From Obscuribacter phosphatis_A (GTDB taxonomy: Bacteria > Cyanobacteriota > Vampirovibrionia > Obscuribacterales > Obscuribacteraceae), in assembly GCA_017303615.1 (NCBI GenBank), contig JAFLCK010000014.1, positions 62,001 to 126,000 of the forward strand: a stretch of 64,000 nucleotides of DNA, written 5' to 3'. The notes under the pieces are model-generated. The model had not been told where the DNA came from, ran no database searches, and was given only the letters and a program-made list of their open reading frames with translations. Made by a program: the position numbers and the translations under genes. Positions 33,285-42,423 of the stretch are shown in pieces. How positions within the stretch are numbered: the first letter of the stretch is position 1; each line of letters begins with the position of its first letter.

Positions 33285-33785
33285 GTGATCGGCAAGCGGA
33301 ACAAGTCGGCCAATCTATATATAGGTGACGATGCAGCCTATGTAACCAGTTTGGCATTTGATGACCAAGGCTTTTATGTCAGTCTCAACAATAGGCAGCG
33401 TCTCGCTGATGCTCTTGCTTGTTGCCTAGAAAGTGAGATACAACCTCTCACTATTGCTGATTCGATTAGACGGCGCATTGCAGTGGAAGAACGCGTGAAA
33501 GAGTGTATTCCGGCTGCGCAGTTGCCTGGTTTGCACGAGTTGTTCATAGAAGTCGAGGGTGATTTCTTTGTCATCCATCTCTTTTGCGATGGTTATAAGC
33601 AAAGCACCGTTTTGGCGCGTGTCTTGATCGAGCGCGGCTATTTCGCCCTCGCCAACGAAATAGTGGCACACTGCCAGTCGTCTGGCGGGGGATCCAGTTT
33701 AGCCAGTTTATTCCCTTTATTCCCTCGACTGTTCCCCATTTTCTGGGGCTGGTTGGTAAAGAACTTGGGCAATCTCAAGGTCTAA
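33285..33785 (+). CDS. Hypothetical protein (166 aa)
   Basis: Unrecognised. GTG start at 33285 follows a CGAGG site. The first 40 residues alternate charged and hydrophobic (LYIGDDAAYVTSLAFDDQGFYVSLNN), the middle is helical, and the last 30 contain a Phe/Pro/Trp-rich hydrophobic stretch (SLFPLFPRLFPIFWGWLV) that could touch or span the membrane. It trails rimO by 57 bases and may be co-transcribed. No partner suggests a role. Confidence 0.6.
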   Translation: MIGKRNKSANLYIGDDAAYVTSLAFDDQGFYVSLNNRQRLADALACCLESEIQPLTIADSIRRRIAVEERVKECIPAAQLPGLHELFIEVEGDFFVIHLFCDGYKQSTVLARVLIERGYFALANEIVAHCQSSGGGSSLASLFPLFPRLFPIFWGWLVKNLGNLKV

Positions 33786-33911
33786 TTTCTTTCACTTTCT
33801 TTTCAGACCTTGTGCTTGCTGTGATATCGTCTGTAGTGGCGCCCATCTTTTATTTCGTAAAGAAAAAGAAGCCTGCTTCAAGAGCGCTAGCTCTAACTCT
33901 CAAGCGCTGCT

Positions 33912-34877
33912 TTACTTACTTACTTGCTTACTCTCAAGCGCGGTGATCATGCGCTGCAGAAAGTCTTTCATAAAATCTATATCGCTTGGTTTTAGCCCCT
34001 TTGTGGTGTCGCCTGTGATGGCAAGGGCAAGGGGCGGCAAGACTTGATAAAGCTCTTTGCCTCTTGCGGTGAGAAAGACTAGTATTCTTCTTTTGTCTTG
34101 TTCGTCTACCCGTCTAGAAACCAGTCCTCTTTCTTCCATGCGGTCAAGCAGTCCAGTGAGAGTTCCCCCTACCATATCAACATGGCTGCCAATCTCCATC
34201 GTGGTGATGCCCTCTTGCCGCCATAGCCGGCACAGGGCTACCCATTGCACGGTGGTCACTTCATAGGGCGAAAGCACTTCAGAAAAGCGACGGCTCAGTG
34301 CCAGTGTCAGCACTTTCATGCGATAACCAAGTGATTTAGGCGGCAGTATGCGACTCAGCTCGGGGGGCAATTCATTGCTGCATTCGGGCAGAGAGCAACT
34401 ATATTCCGGTATGAGATTTTTTAGGCAATGATCGATAAGTTGGGAGAATCGTTCTTTCTCTTCTTTGCTTATCTGTTCGAGAGCTTGGTCCCATATTTGT
34501 CTAACCAGTCGGGGCAGTTCGTTCAAGAGCTGGCTGCCTTTCTCGGTCAAGAAGACTCGCCAAATACGGCGGTCTTGCTTGTCTCTGCGACGCACCACCA
34601 GCTTTCTCTTTTCCATGCGGTCCAGCACTCCAGTAAGAGTGCCGCCGATTTGTTGAATTTGACGAGCTATATAGGTGACCGGCTGTCCGTCGCGTCGCCA
34701 CAAGCAAGAAAGAACTATCCAGTGATTGGCGGTCAGTTGAAAGGGCTCCAGCTGATTGGTCAGCTTCAGCGTCAAGAGATTAGAAGCACGCTTGGTAAGC
34801 GAACCTAAGGAAGTTCGATCGAGAAACTGTTTGTACTCTTCGATTTGTGTTGAGTTGTTAAGAGAACTTCGCTCCAT
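33912..34877 (-). CDS. Tandem MarR-domain transcriptional regulator
   Basis: Two complete MarR winged-helix domains in one polypeptide of about 321 residues. Domain 1: LTANHWIVLSCLWRRDGQPV, GGTLTGVLDRMEKRKLVVRR, DKQDRRIWRVFLTEKG. Domain 2: VTTVQWVALCRLWRQEGITT, GGTLTGLLDRMEERGLVSRR, DEQDKRRILVFLTARG. The GGTLTGxLDRMExRxLVxRR recognition helix/wing is kept in both. MarR proteins normally bind DNA as homodimers, so this is probably a covalent pseudo-dimer. ATG at 34877 is preferred over TTG at 34919. It is divergent from an RND pump; by analogy with MarR and MexR it is its likely repressor. Confidence 0.9.
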   Translation of the reverse strand: MERSSLNNSTQIEEYKQFLDRTSLGSLTKRASNLLTLKLTNQLEPFQLTANHWIVLSCLWRRDGQPVTYIARQIQQIGGTLTGVLDRMEKRKLVVRRRDKQDRRIWRVFLTEKGSQLLNELPRLVRQIWDQALEQISKEEKERFSQLIDHCLKNLIPEYSCSLPECSNELPPELSRILPPKSLGYRMKVLTLALSRRFSEVLSPYEVTTVQWVALCRLWRQEGITTMEIGSHVDMVGGTLTGLLDRMEERGLVSRRVDEQDKRRILVFLTARGKELYQVLPPLALAITGDTTKGLKPSDIDFMKDFLQRMITALESKQVSK

Positions 34878-34984
34878 TATTCGTCGCTTTCCATACTCTA
34901 ACGCCAAATCCAAGACCAAATTAGCAGATTTTGCCGGACGCTACTTCTAGTGCCCAAAGGCAACAGATTAAATAAGTGTTGCAA

Positions 34985-35001
34985 ATGCGAATATTTCGTA
35001 T
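34985..35001. promoter_or_regulatory. 17-bp interrupted palindrome in the pump promoter, candidate MarR operator
   Basis: ATGCGAA (34985-34991), TAT, TTCGTAT (34995-35001), one mismatched pair. It lies between the MarR and RND genes, close to the likely -35/-10 region. Confidence 0.5.
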
Positions 35002-35004
35002 AAC

Positions 35005-35016
35005 CTATAATTATAG
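35005..35016. promoter_or_regulatory. Perfect 12-bp palindrome overlapping a TATAAT box
   Basis: CTATAATTATAG contains TATAAT at 35006-35011, a good -10 for the RND operon. The -35 is unclear (TTGCAA at 34979 is 21 bp away). Symmetry could be intrinsic to the -10 or a second operator. Confidence 0.45.
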
Positions 35017-35034
35017 AGCAGGACATTGGAAGCC

Positions 35035-38000
35035 ATGTGGATAGTCGAACTAGCCCTGAGAAGACCGTACACCTTTGTGGTTACGTCGCTTTTGCTTGCT
35101 ATTTTGGGCATCTTTAGCGCTTTGCGCATGCCCACCGACATCTTTCCTTTCGTCAATATGCCGGTTGTGAGCGTCATTTGGAGCTATAACAATCTGCCTG
35201 CTGAAGAGATGGAGAATCGCATCACCACCATCTGTGAGCGAGCCATCACCACGGTAACCAGTGGCATCGACTTTATTGAGTCGCAGTCTATGAACGGCAT
35301 TTCGGTGATTAAGGTGCATATGCACCAAGGGGCTGACCTCGGTAAGGCAGTGGGTACCATCGCTTCACTTTGCCAGACCTTGCTCAGGGTTTATCCGACA
35401 GGCACCACTCCGCCATTAATTACTAGCTTCTCGGCCTCCGACGTGCCCATCTTGCAATTGGGTGTAGGCAGTGAAAGTCTCTCTGAGTCTGAACTGTTCG
35501 ACTATGGTTTGAATTTCATTCGCACTGGTCTTTCAGGTGTGCCCGGGGCTTCGATACCCTTGCCCTACGGTGGCAAACAGCGCCAGGTCATGGTCGATCT
35601 CGATCAGAATGCTCTCACCGCTAAAGGGCTCTCGGCCCAAGAAGTGGCAAATGCGGTGGGCAATCAGAACATCATCATTCCATCCGGCTCAGCCAAGATT
35701 GGTGAGACCGAATATGCCGTAAAGCTCAATTCCACCCCGCAAATAATCGATGATTTCAACGAATTGCCCATCAAGCAGATTAACGGCGCCACTGTTTATC
35801 TCAAAGATGTCGCTCAAGTGCATGACGGCTATGCCGTGCAGACCAATATAGTGCGCCAAAATGGGCGGCGCTCCACCCTGCTCAATGTTCTCAAAAACGG
35901 TAATGCTTCCACCATCAAAGTCGTGGAAGACATCAAAAAGGCTCTGCCTCGCATCCTCGCTACCTGTCCACCTGAGCTCAAGGTGGCTCTTATGTCAGAC
36001 CAATCGGTTTTCGTCAAAGCCGCCGTCGAAGGTGTGGTGAAAGAAGCTCTTACTGCTGCCTGTCTCACTGCTCTCTTTATGTTTCTAGTCTTGGCCAGTT
36101 GGCGCAGTACTTTGATTGTCGCTGTTTCAATACCGCTTTCGATTCTGGCGTCGATAGTCTGTCTGTATGCCTGCGGGCAGACTCTCAACACCATGACTCT
36201 GGGCGGTTTGGCTTTAGCGGTGGGCATGCTGGTCGACGATGCCACTGTCGAAGTAGAGAATATTCACCGCAATCTTAGTCTCGGTAAGGCAATCGAAAGG
36301 GCAATTCTCGACGGAGCGCAGCAAGTGGCTGCCCCTGCTTTTGTTTCTACCACCGCCATTTGTATAGTCTTTGTGCCGGTCTTTTTGCTGACTGAGCCGG
36401 CTCGCTCACTTTTTGTGCCTTTGGCTTTGGCAGTTGTCTTTGCCATGATGTTCTCTTATTTCCTCTCACGCACATTAGTGCCGGTTATGGCTCGGGCTCT
36501 GCTCAAAAATGAAAGCCATGATCAAGCAAAAACTTCTCTATTAAGCCCTCTCTTTCAACTGAGTGAAAACTTTATCGAGGGCTTACGCAGTCATTATCGA
36601 GACCTTCTTTCTTATCTGCTTTCGGCTCGACTCTTTTGTTTCGCCGCATTCACGGTTGTCTTTCTCGCTTCTTTTGCCGTTGTCCCTTTTATTGGGCAAG
36701 ACTATTTTCCAAAGGTCGACGGTGGGCAGCTTAGGCTGCATTTGCGCCTGCCGGTCGGTACCCGTATAGAAGAGTCGGAGCGAATTTTTGCCGCCGTCGA
36801 AGATGAAGTGAAGCAAGTGATTGGCAAGAGCGAGATTGAAGATATAGTCGACAATATCGGCTTGCCCACCAGCGGTATAAATCTAGCTTACGGCGACAAT
36901 ATCACCATTTCCAATTTTGACGGTGAGGTGCTCGTCTCGCTAAAAGAAGGGCACAAGAAATCTACCTTTCAGTATGCCAAAGAGATCAGGTCTAGGCTGA
37001 AGACAAAGTTTCCAGATGTGCAGCTCTTCTTTCAGCCAGCCGATATCGTTTCGCAGATACTCAATGCCGGTTTGCCGGCACCAATAGACATTCAGGTGAC
37101 AGGGCGAGACAAGGCTCTCAATTTCAAAATTGCTCAACAGGTGAAAGAGGCTGTCAGCAAAGTGAAAGGAGCCGTAGACGTCACCTTGCATCAAATTGTC
37201 GATGCCCCGCAGCTCAACTTCAATATCGACCGAGTCAGAGCCAATCAAATGGGTTTCACTCAGAAAGATATAGCTGCCAATGTTCTGATTAGTTTGAGCT
37301 CGTCTTTCCAAACGGCGCCGAGCTTCTGGGTCAATCCCGCCAACGGAGTCAACTACAACGTGGCCATAATGACTCCGCCTACAAAGATGCGCAAGATTGA
37401 CGACATACTTTCGATGCCGCTCACGTCTTCTTCTTCTTCTAATTCTTCTTTAGAAGGGCGCAAGCAGCTCTTAAGCAATCTTGCTTCGGTTGGCAGATCA
37501 GTAACGCCTTCGGTGGTAAGTCATTACAAGATTCAGAATGTCTACAACGTTTTTGTCAATGTACAAGATCGCGACCTGAACGGGGTGGCGAGCGATATCA
37601 AAGAGGCAATCGCCCCAATCGAGAAAAATCTACCCAGGGGCACTTTCATCAATATCAGAGGGCAGGCTGAGAGTATGAATGCTGCTTTCAGTGCTTTGTT
37701 TGGTGGTCTCGTGTTTGCCCTCCTGCTCATCTATCTTCTTCTTGTTGTCAATTTCCATTCTTGGATAGATCCCCTAATTGTTTTGGGCGCCCTGCCCGGC
37801 GCATTTGCCGGCATTGTTTTGGCACTCTTTGCCAGCAATACGCCCTTTAGCGTGCCGGCTCTGATGGGAGCGATCATGAGTATAGGAGTGGCATCTGCCA
37901 ATAGCATTCTCTTGGTCACTTTTGCTAATGAAAGATTGCACATGGGCGATACCCCCACCGCCGCCGCCCTGATGTCTGGTTATACAAGAATTAGACCGGT

Positions 38001-38307
38001 CTTGATGACTGCTACGGCAATGATCCTCGGTATGTTGCCTATGGCTCTGGGTCTTGGTGAGGGCGGCTCGCAGAACGCTCCTCTTGGGCGAGCTGTAATT
38101 GGTGGTTTGATACTAGCCACGGTGACAACTCTTTTGCTTGTACCTTGTCTTTATAGCTTGGTGAAGCGCCGGCGCGACGACCATTTTAATAGTGCCGCTC
38201 AGGAATCTTATGCCGAAAACAACAAGCGAGATAGAAGTAGTGATCACGATTTCGCCACTCTTCTATTCGATAATGAAAACAAAGAAAATAAAATGGAAGC
38301 AAGATGA
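35035..38307 (+). CDS. RND family efflux pump, inner membrane transporter
   Basis: Proton-driven HAE-type exporter, about 1,090 residues, with 12 predicted helices in the 1+5+1+5 order and two large periplasmic loops. Characteristic parts: ALRRPYTFVVTSLLLAILGI at the first helix, TLGGLALAVGMLVDDATVEVENIHRN (helix 4 with the Asp pair used in proton transfer), FIGQDYFPKVDGGQ opening the second half, and the last-helix region GGLILATVTTLLLVPCLY. A Ser-rich low-complexity stretch lies near residue 800. ATG at 35035 with AGGA upstream; TTG at 35026 is possible. Its adaptor follows with an ATGA overlap; no outer-membrane channel gene is in the window. Confidence 0.94.
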   Translation: MWIVELALRRPYTFVVTSLLLAILGIFSALRMPTDIFPFVNMPVVSVIWSYNNLPAEEMENRITTICERAITTVTSGIDFIESQSMNGISVIKVHMHQGADLGKAVGTIASLCQTLLRVYPTGTTPPLITSFSASDVPILQLGVGSESLSESELFDYGLNFIRTGLSGVPGASIPLPYGGKQRQVMVDLDQNALTAKGLSAQEVANAVGNQNIIIPSGSAKIGETEYAVKLNSTPQIIDDFNELPIKQINGATVYLKDVAQVHDGYAVQTNIVRQNGRRSTLLNVLKNGNASTIKVVEDIKKALPRILATCPPELKVALMSDQSVFVKAAVEGVVKEALTAACLTALFMFLVLASWRSTLIVAVSIPLSILASIVCLYACGQTLNTMTLGGLALAVGMLVDDATVEVENIHRNLSLGKAIERAILDGAQQVAAPAFVSTTAICIVFVPVFLLTEPARSLFVPLALAVVFAMMFSYFLSRTLVPVMARALLKNESHDQAKTSLLSPLFQLSENFIEGLRSHYRDLLSYLLSARLFCFAAFTVVFLASFAVVPFIGQDYFPKVDGGQLRLHLRLPVGTRIEESERIFAAVEDEVKQVIGKSEIEDIVDNIGLPTSGINLAYGDNITISNFDGEVLVSLKEGHKKSTFQYAKEIRSRLKTKFPDVQLFFQPADIVSQILNAGLPAPIDIQVTGRDKALNFKIAQQVKEAVSKVKGAVDVTLHQIVDAPQLNFNIDRVRANQMGFTQKDIAANVLISLSSSFQTAPSFWVNPANGVNYNVAIMTPPTKMRKIDDILSMPLTSSSSSNSSLEGRKQLLSNLASVGRSVTPSVVSHYKIQNVYNVFVNVQDRDLNGVASDIKEAIAPIEKNLPRGTFINIRGQAESMNAAFSALFGGLVFALLLIYLLLVVNFHSWIDPLIVLGALPGAFAGIVLALFASNTPFSVPALMGAIMSIGVASANSILLVTFANERLHMGDTPTAAALMSGYTRIRPVLMTATAMILGMLPMALGLGEGGSQNAPLGRAVIGGLILATVTTLLLVPCLYSLVKRRRDDHFNSAAQESYAENNKRDRSSDHDFATLLFDNENKENKMEAR

Positions 38308-39749
38308 TGTCAGAAACTCTATGCCAAGCAAAACTAGATAGCGAAATGAAAGCCGAACAAGAAAGTCTGGAGTCGCCGGCTTCTCTCAATCGTTCATCAG
38401 GCGGTCGTCCGCCCAAGATACTCTATGTCGCAATTGCGGCGGGTTTGCTTACTTTTGCTCTGCTCTTGCTTGCCGGTCTTTTGCCCCGCCTAAGCACAGA
38501 AGCCGAATTGAACCAAGCACACGGCGCCGAAACAATGAGTAATAGAAAGGTCGCCTTTACCCTGGTGCAGCCACCCGTCGGCGAGACCGCACTTACGCTG
38601 CCGGCTTCGCTTGAACCGATTCAAGAGATTCCAATTTTTGCCCGCTGTGATGGTTATCTGGTGCAGCGCTTTGTCGATATAGGCGATCGGGTGAAAGCCG
38701 GTCAGCTCTTGGCCACAATAGATGCCCCCGAACTGGACCGCCAAGTTGAGCAAGCCGAAGCAGACTTGCATCAGTCTCAGGCCCAGGTCAAGGCTGTCGA
38801 GGCGGAGCTGGCGCGGGCTCGGGCTGTGGTTTCCACCAGTGAAGCGGCGGTTCGCAAACTGCAAGCCAATCTTACTTTTTCTAGGCAGCAGTTGGCTAGA
38901 TATAGTGAGCTTGTGCAAGAAGGGGCGATCAGTCGCGAAATGAAAGATGAGAAACAGCGCGACCTCGATAGCGATCTTGCTGGTCTTGAGGCCGCCCAGG
39001 CAGAAGTGGCCGCCAACCAGGCCCAGGTTGCCGCTCTTAATGAAAAGGTGGCGGTCAGTAAAGCTGCCGTTGGTTCATATCGAGCTGCCCTTGGCCGAGC
39101 CCTAAGCCAGCAGTCTTTCAAAACAGTCAAGGCTCCCGCCGACGGCGTCATTGTTTCTCGCAATATCGATGCCGGTTCTCTCGTCTCGGAAGGCAGCGAC
39201 AATGCCAAGAAAGAGCTTATGCGTCTAGCCAAGACAGATCCACTGAGGGTGATGGTGGCGGTGCCCCAGAGTTTTTATCGCCATATCAAGGTCGGCTCTA
39301 AAGTGCAACTCAATATCAATGAGTTGTCCGGCAAGAAATTGCAAGCTGTGGTGGCAAAGGTGGCGGGCGGTCTTGATGCCTCTTCCCGCACCATGCTCAC
39401 TGAGGTGCATGTCGCAAATGATGGCGGTATTCTCAAACCCGGTATGTATGCAACTGTCAAATTTGAAGCCGGTGTGGATAGACCTAGGGCAAAAAATGCC
39501 CCACATCTTGCTTCTAACGAGAATAGACCTTTCAGAATTCCGGCTAGTTCGCTTGTCGTCAAGCCGGAAGGATTGTTCGTGGCCAAGTTGAATGACGGCG
39601 ACAAAGTGCATTTTGAGAAAGTGGTTTTGGGTCGCGATTTCGGCAAGCAGATTGAGATATTAGATGGTATCGCCAGCGGTGAAAGGCTGGTCTTGGACCC
39701 CGATGTCGATTTGAAAGAAGGTCAGAAAGTTGAGGCTTTCAGCAAATAA
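38304..39749 (+). CDS. RND efflux membrane-fusion (adaptor) protein
   Basis: HlyD/AcrA-type periplasmic adaptor, 481 residues, bridging the RND pump and an outer-membrane channel. One N-terminal membrane helix (about 37-58). The biotinyl-lipoyl half-motif IPIFARCDGYLVQRFVDIGDRVKAGQLLATID, a long alpha-hairpin coiled coil (about 143-260, Ala/Glu/Gln-rich), then the second lipoyl half (APADGVIVSRNIDAGSLVSEG) and beta-barrel domain. ATG at 38304 overlaps the pump stop (ATGA). Pump-first gene order is the reverse of acrAB. Confidence 0.93.
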   Translation: MMSETLCQAKLDSEMKAEQESLESPASLNRSSGGRPPKILYVAIAAGLLTFALLLLAGLLPRLSTEAELNQAHGAETMSNRKVAFTLVQPPVGETALTLPASLEPIQEIPIFARCDGYLVQRFVDIGDRVKAGQLLATIDAPELDRQVEQAEADLHQSQAQVKAVEAELARARAVVSTSEAAVRKLQANLTFSRQQLARYSELVQEGAISREMKDEKQRDLDSDLAGLEAAQAEVAANQAQVAALNEKVAVSKAAVGSYRAALGRALSQQSFKTVKAPADGVIVSRNIDAGSLVSEGSDNAKKELMRLAKTDPLRVMVAVPQSFYRHIKVGSKVQLNINELSGKKLQAVVAKVAGGLDASSRTMLTEVHVANDGGILKPGMYATVKFEAGVDRPRAKNAPHLASNENRPFRIPASSLVVKPEGLFVAKLNDGDKVHFEKVVLGRDFGKQIEILDGIASGERLVLDPDVDLKEGQKVEAFSK

Positions 39750-39826
39750 GGCGAAATTTAGTTTGTTGAAAGCAAGAGTTGCCGGTAAAAGTTGTCGGGA
39801 AAAGATGCCGCCAATATAATTAGGTA

Positions 39827-40693
39827 ATGAAATGCATCAGCGAACTTCTTATACAACGGCTCAGACAAACTAAGCAGACACAGCAGCTCAGGCAGAGTCT
39901 TTGGGCGAGACTTCTCTATTTTCAGGGGAGCGTTGTTCTTGGCTTTTCATTGCTTTTGACAGCAATTTTTTCCCTATCAATAGTTTCTCTAGCAATATTT
40001 TGCTTGGCTGCTCAAACAATCGCCGCCGAGGGCGATAAGCCCACTGTCAAGGCTTTGAAACTCAGTCAGATTCATTACTATTTTGGCGACTGCGACACAG
40101 TTATTGCCAGTAATGGTCTGCGCATCAATAATCGTGGCAGTATGAAATTCTGCTTGGTGGCAAAATCGCCTAAGTGGGATTTCTGTGTTTTTCGTGACGA
40201 CGATAAAACTTGCTTTCCTCAGTCTCTTAAATGGCTGAGTGAAAACGGCATAGTCAATGACTTTATCGTCATGAATCGAGAGATAGATGTTAAGGGTGAG
40301 AAGGCGAAAGACGTCAAGATTTGCAATACAACAGTCAAGCATATCGAGAAGGGCAAGCTGAAGCTGGATATATTGCCCCTGCCGGCTGGCTTCTCGCCGC
40401 AGCTACCCACTATTTTGCATTACATATATAAGATTCCCAATAATGGGGCGCTGGCCATTCGCTACAGCAAGCCCGCCGTCAAGAGAGATTGGCTGAGCGG
40501 TGAAGATCATACCGGTCGCCAGAAAATTCTCTTTGATACGGTCAAGATAGAAGCAGTGCTTGTGCCCAAGAATTATTTCGACGCCCCGCTCAATTATCGT
40601 AAGCTTCGCTCTATTCAAGAGGTGCTGGTTAGCAAAGAGCGAAGAGACGCCACCGCCGACCTCGACGAGATTTTTCAAATCAAAAAGAAATAG
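39827..40693 (+). CDS. Secreted or membrane-anchored protein of unknown function
   Basis: 288 residues. A basic start (about 1-30) and a long hydrophobic stretch (about 38-66, VVLGFSLLLTAIFSLSIVSLAIFCLAA) ending near TIAAEGDK suggest a signal peptide or anchor. The exported part is beta-rich with several cysteines (CDTVIAS, MKFCLVA, WDFCVFRDDDKTC, VKICNTT) that could form disulfides. No catalytic motif is recognised. ATG at 39827. It trails the adaptor gene by 77 bases; a link to efflux is unproven. Confidence 0.6.
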   Translation: MKCISELLIQRLRQTKQTQQLRQSLWARLLYFQGSVVLGFSLLLTAIFSLSIVSLAIFCLAAQTIAAEGDKPTVKALKLSQIHYYFGDCDTVIASNGLRINNRGSMKFCLVAKSPKWDFCVFRDDDKTCFPQSLKWLSENGIVNDFIVMNREIDVKGEKAKDVKICNTTVKHIEKGKLKLDILPLPAGFSPQLPTILHYIYKIPNNGALAIRYSKPAVKRDWLSGEDHTGRQKILFDTVKIEAVLVPKNYFDAPLNYRKLRSIQEVLVSKERRDATADLDEIFQIKKK

Positions 40694-40763
40694 AAGGCGT
40701 AACCTCAAGTTTGCTTGTGGTATCGTCAGTGGTGCAAAGATCGGCTTGCTTAGTCTTGACTTT

Positions 40764-40836
40764 GATATTTCTGAAGAATTTTCTGAAGATATTTCTGAAC
40801 GATGTTTCTTCAGAGATTTATGAAGATATTTCTGAA
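40764..40836. repeat. 12-bp tandem repeat, six imperfect copies
   Basis: Copies of GATATTTCTGAA at 40764, 40776, 40788, 40801, 40813 and 40825; three are identical (40764, 40788, 40825), and one extra base at 40800 splits the array. It fills the gap between two converging genes. Confidence 0.85.
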
Positions 40837-40850
40837 AGATTTTATGGCAG

Positions 40851-41540
40851 CTAGATTTGCGCCCCTAATTTGGCTAAGCTACCAGCTTTGACTAGATGTT
40901 CGGCGGCTATCTTGAATAAATTGTCGGCCATGGCTAAATGATCGTAATCGTAATTGCCAAGAAAATATCTCAGTTCATCCAGTCCATCTGAAGCTTGCGC
41001 TATGGCATGGCGCATCCACTGCACAGCCGGTATCAGGGTCATAGGCGGCGGATTGTCGGTAAATTCGCGGGAGGCTTTGAGAAGCGTTCTTTCTATTTCT
41101 TCGACATATTGTTCAAAATCTTCGAGCAAATCTTCGGCATAGATGTCTTGCGAAAGCATTTGCAATTTCGCTTTGTATTTTTTGAGCACTGTGGCGATTG
41201 AGCGCTTGAGCGGATTGAATACAGCCCGCAAAAACCGTTCTCTTGCCCTCTCTTCATCAAGCGAGTCTTGGGCATGTTTGGGAATAGTGGGGGTTCTATG
41301 ACTGAAAATGGTGAGGTCATAATCAGCCCTTTTGTCAACGTCTATCAAGACACTGTAGGCTTCATTGACCGACATCATAAATTCGGTCTCGCTTACCACC
41401 TGATTGTCGCTTTTGTCGGTATACGAGAGGTCGGGGTGCTTTGATTTAACCAGACTGCGATAAGCTTGTTTGATCTCGTCTGCCGAGACTGTCGGCAGAA
41501 CCCCGAGAATTTCATAGTGGGTAACCTTGCTTCGCTTCAT
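40851..41540 (-). CDS. J-domain protein (DnaJ-like co-chaperone)
   Basis: 229 residues. The first 75 are a J-domain, with THYEILGVLPTVSADEIKQAYRSLV, the HPD signature in KSKHPDLSY and AYSVLIDVDKRADYDL. This stimulates the ATPase of an Hsp70. The rest is all-helical (about 95-225) with no zinc-finger or client-binding domain of classical DnaJ, so it is a specialised J-protein. ATG at 41540. The client is unknown. Confidence 0.88.
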   Translation of the reverse strand: MKRSKVTHYEILGVLPTVSADEIKQAYRSLVKSKHPDLSYTDKSDNQVVSETEFMMSVNEAYSVLIDVDKRADYDLTIFSHRTPTIPKHAQDSLDEERARERFLRAVFNPLKRSIATVLKKYKAKLQMLSQDIYAEDLLEDFEQYVEEIERTLLKASREFTDNPPPMTLIPAVQWMRHAIAQASDGLDELRYFLGNYDYDHLAMADNLFKIAAEHLVKAGSLAKLGAQI

Positions 41541-41643
41541 AATTCAATTATGCCCTGCCTTAGCCCATTGAGCACGGCTCTTCAGCGCAACTTCCAATAT
41601 TTTCATTTAGCCCCTATCTTTCATCCTCTATAATCAAATCAGT

Positions 41644-42192
41644 ATGTTTTGCCCTTTTTGCAATCACAGAGAAAGCAGAGTGCTTGAATCTCGCCTGACC
41701 AACGATAATTCGGTCCGGCGCAGACGCGAGTGCGAATCTTGCGGTAAGCGCTTTACCACCTATGAAAAGCTGGAAGTGATTCAGTTTCTCGTGGTGAAGC
41801 GCTCCGGCACGCGCGATACCTATTCTAGAGAGAAGCTGAGAGCTGGTATTTCTAGAGCCTGTGTCAAAACCAATGTCAGCGCCGAGCAAATCGACAACCT
41901 AGTCGACTCTGTTGAAAACGAGTTGATTGCCGCCGGGCGGCGCGAGATTTCTTCTTCTCTGTTGGGTGAATTGGTGCTTTCCAAATTGAGCGGGCTCGAC
42001 CAAGTGGCTTATGTGCGCTTCGCCTCGGTCTATAGGGCTTTTCAGTCGGTGGATGATTTTATTGCCGAACTCAATCAATTGAAAGATTCATTGAAAGACT
42101 CCGAAACTCGCTCAAAACAAATATTGGAGAGGGCTGAGCTCGAAGAGCGCATGTCAAAAAATGCTACTATGGGTGGTGGCAAGTCCCGCTAA
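41644..42192 (+). CDS. nrdR: Transcriptional repressor NrdR
   Basis: Represses ribonucleotide reductase genes when dATP is high. Zinc ribbon Cys3, Cys6, Cys30, Cys33 (MFCPFCNHRESRVLESR ... CESCGKRFTTYEKLE), then the ATP-cone domain (FLVVKRSGTRDTYSREKLRAGI; VAYVRFASVYRAFQ). 182 residues, about 25 longer than usual, because of a polar C-terminal tail; the tail ends inside a 10-bp repeat array. ATG at 41644. The repressor boxes it binds should be near nrd genes outside the window. Confidence 0.96.
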   Translation: MFCPFCNHRESRVLESRLTNDNSVRRRRECESCGKRFTTYEKLEVIQFLVVKRSGTRDTYSREKLRAGISRACVKTNVSAEQIDNLVDSVENELIAAGRREISSSLLGELVLSKLSGLDQVAYVRFASVYRAFQSVDDFIAELNQLKDSLKDSETRSKQILERAELEERMSKNATMGGGKSR

Positions 42193-42250
42193 GTGCCGCT
42201 AAGTCACTCTGAGTCCCGCTGAGTCCCTCTGAGTGCCAGTGAGTGCCGCT
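42181..42250. repeat. 10-bp tandem repeat, seven copies
   Basis: Seven units of consensus RAGTCCCGCT (R = A or G) with exact 10-bp phasing. The first unit supplies the last codons of nrdR (AAG TCC CGC TAA begins here), so the array overlaps the gene end. Confidence 0.9.
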
Positions 42251-42315
42251 TTCTTGTCGGCTTTTAGCTGTTTTACTGTAGCTGTATAAAGATTAGACAA
42301 ATTCAATCCAGAAAC

Positions 42316-42333
42316 GGTAAAGCCTCGTTTACC
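42316..42333 (+). promoter_or_regulatory. Hairpin in the rplS leader
   Basis: GGTAAA (42316-42321), GCCTCG, TTTACC (42328-42333), about 90 bases before the L19 start. Leaders of ribosomal protein genes are often regulatory, but this is only a short stem; a TATAAA at 42285 may be the -10. Confidence 0.35.
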
Positions 42334-42423
42334 AGGCGGCCCTATCCCCTTTTCGGATATCTATCGGGTGCTACAATCTTAAATCGCTTTTCTATATCTT
42401 CGAAGACCAAAAATAAGTGAGTC

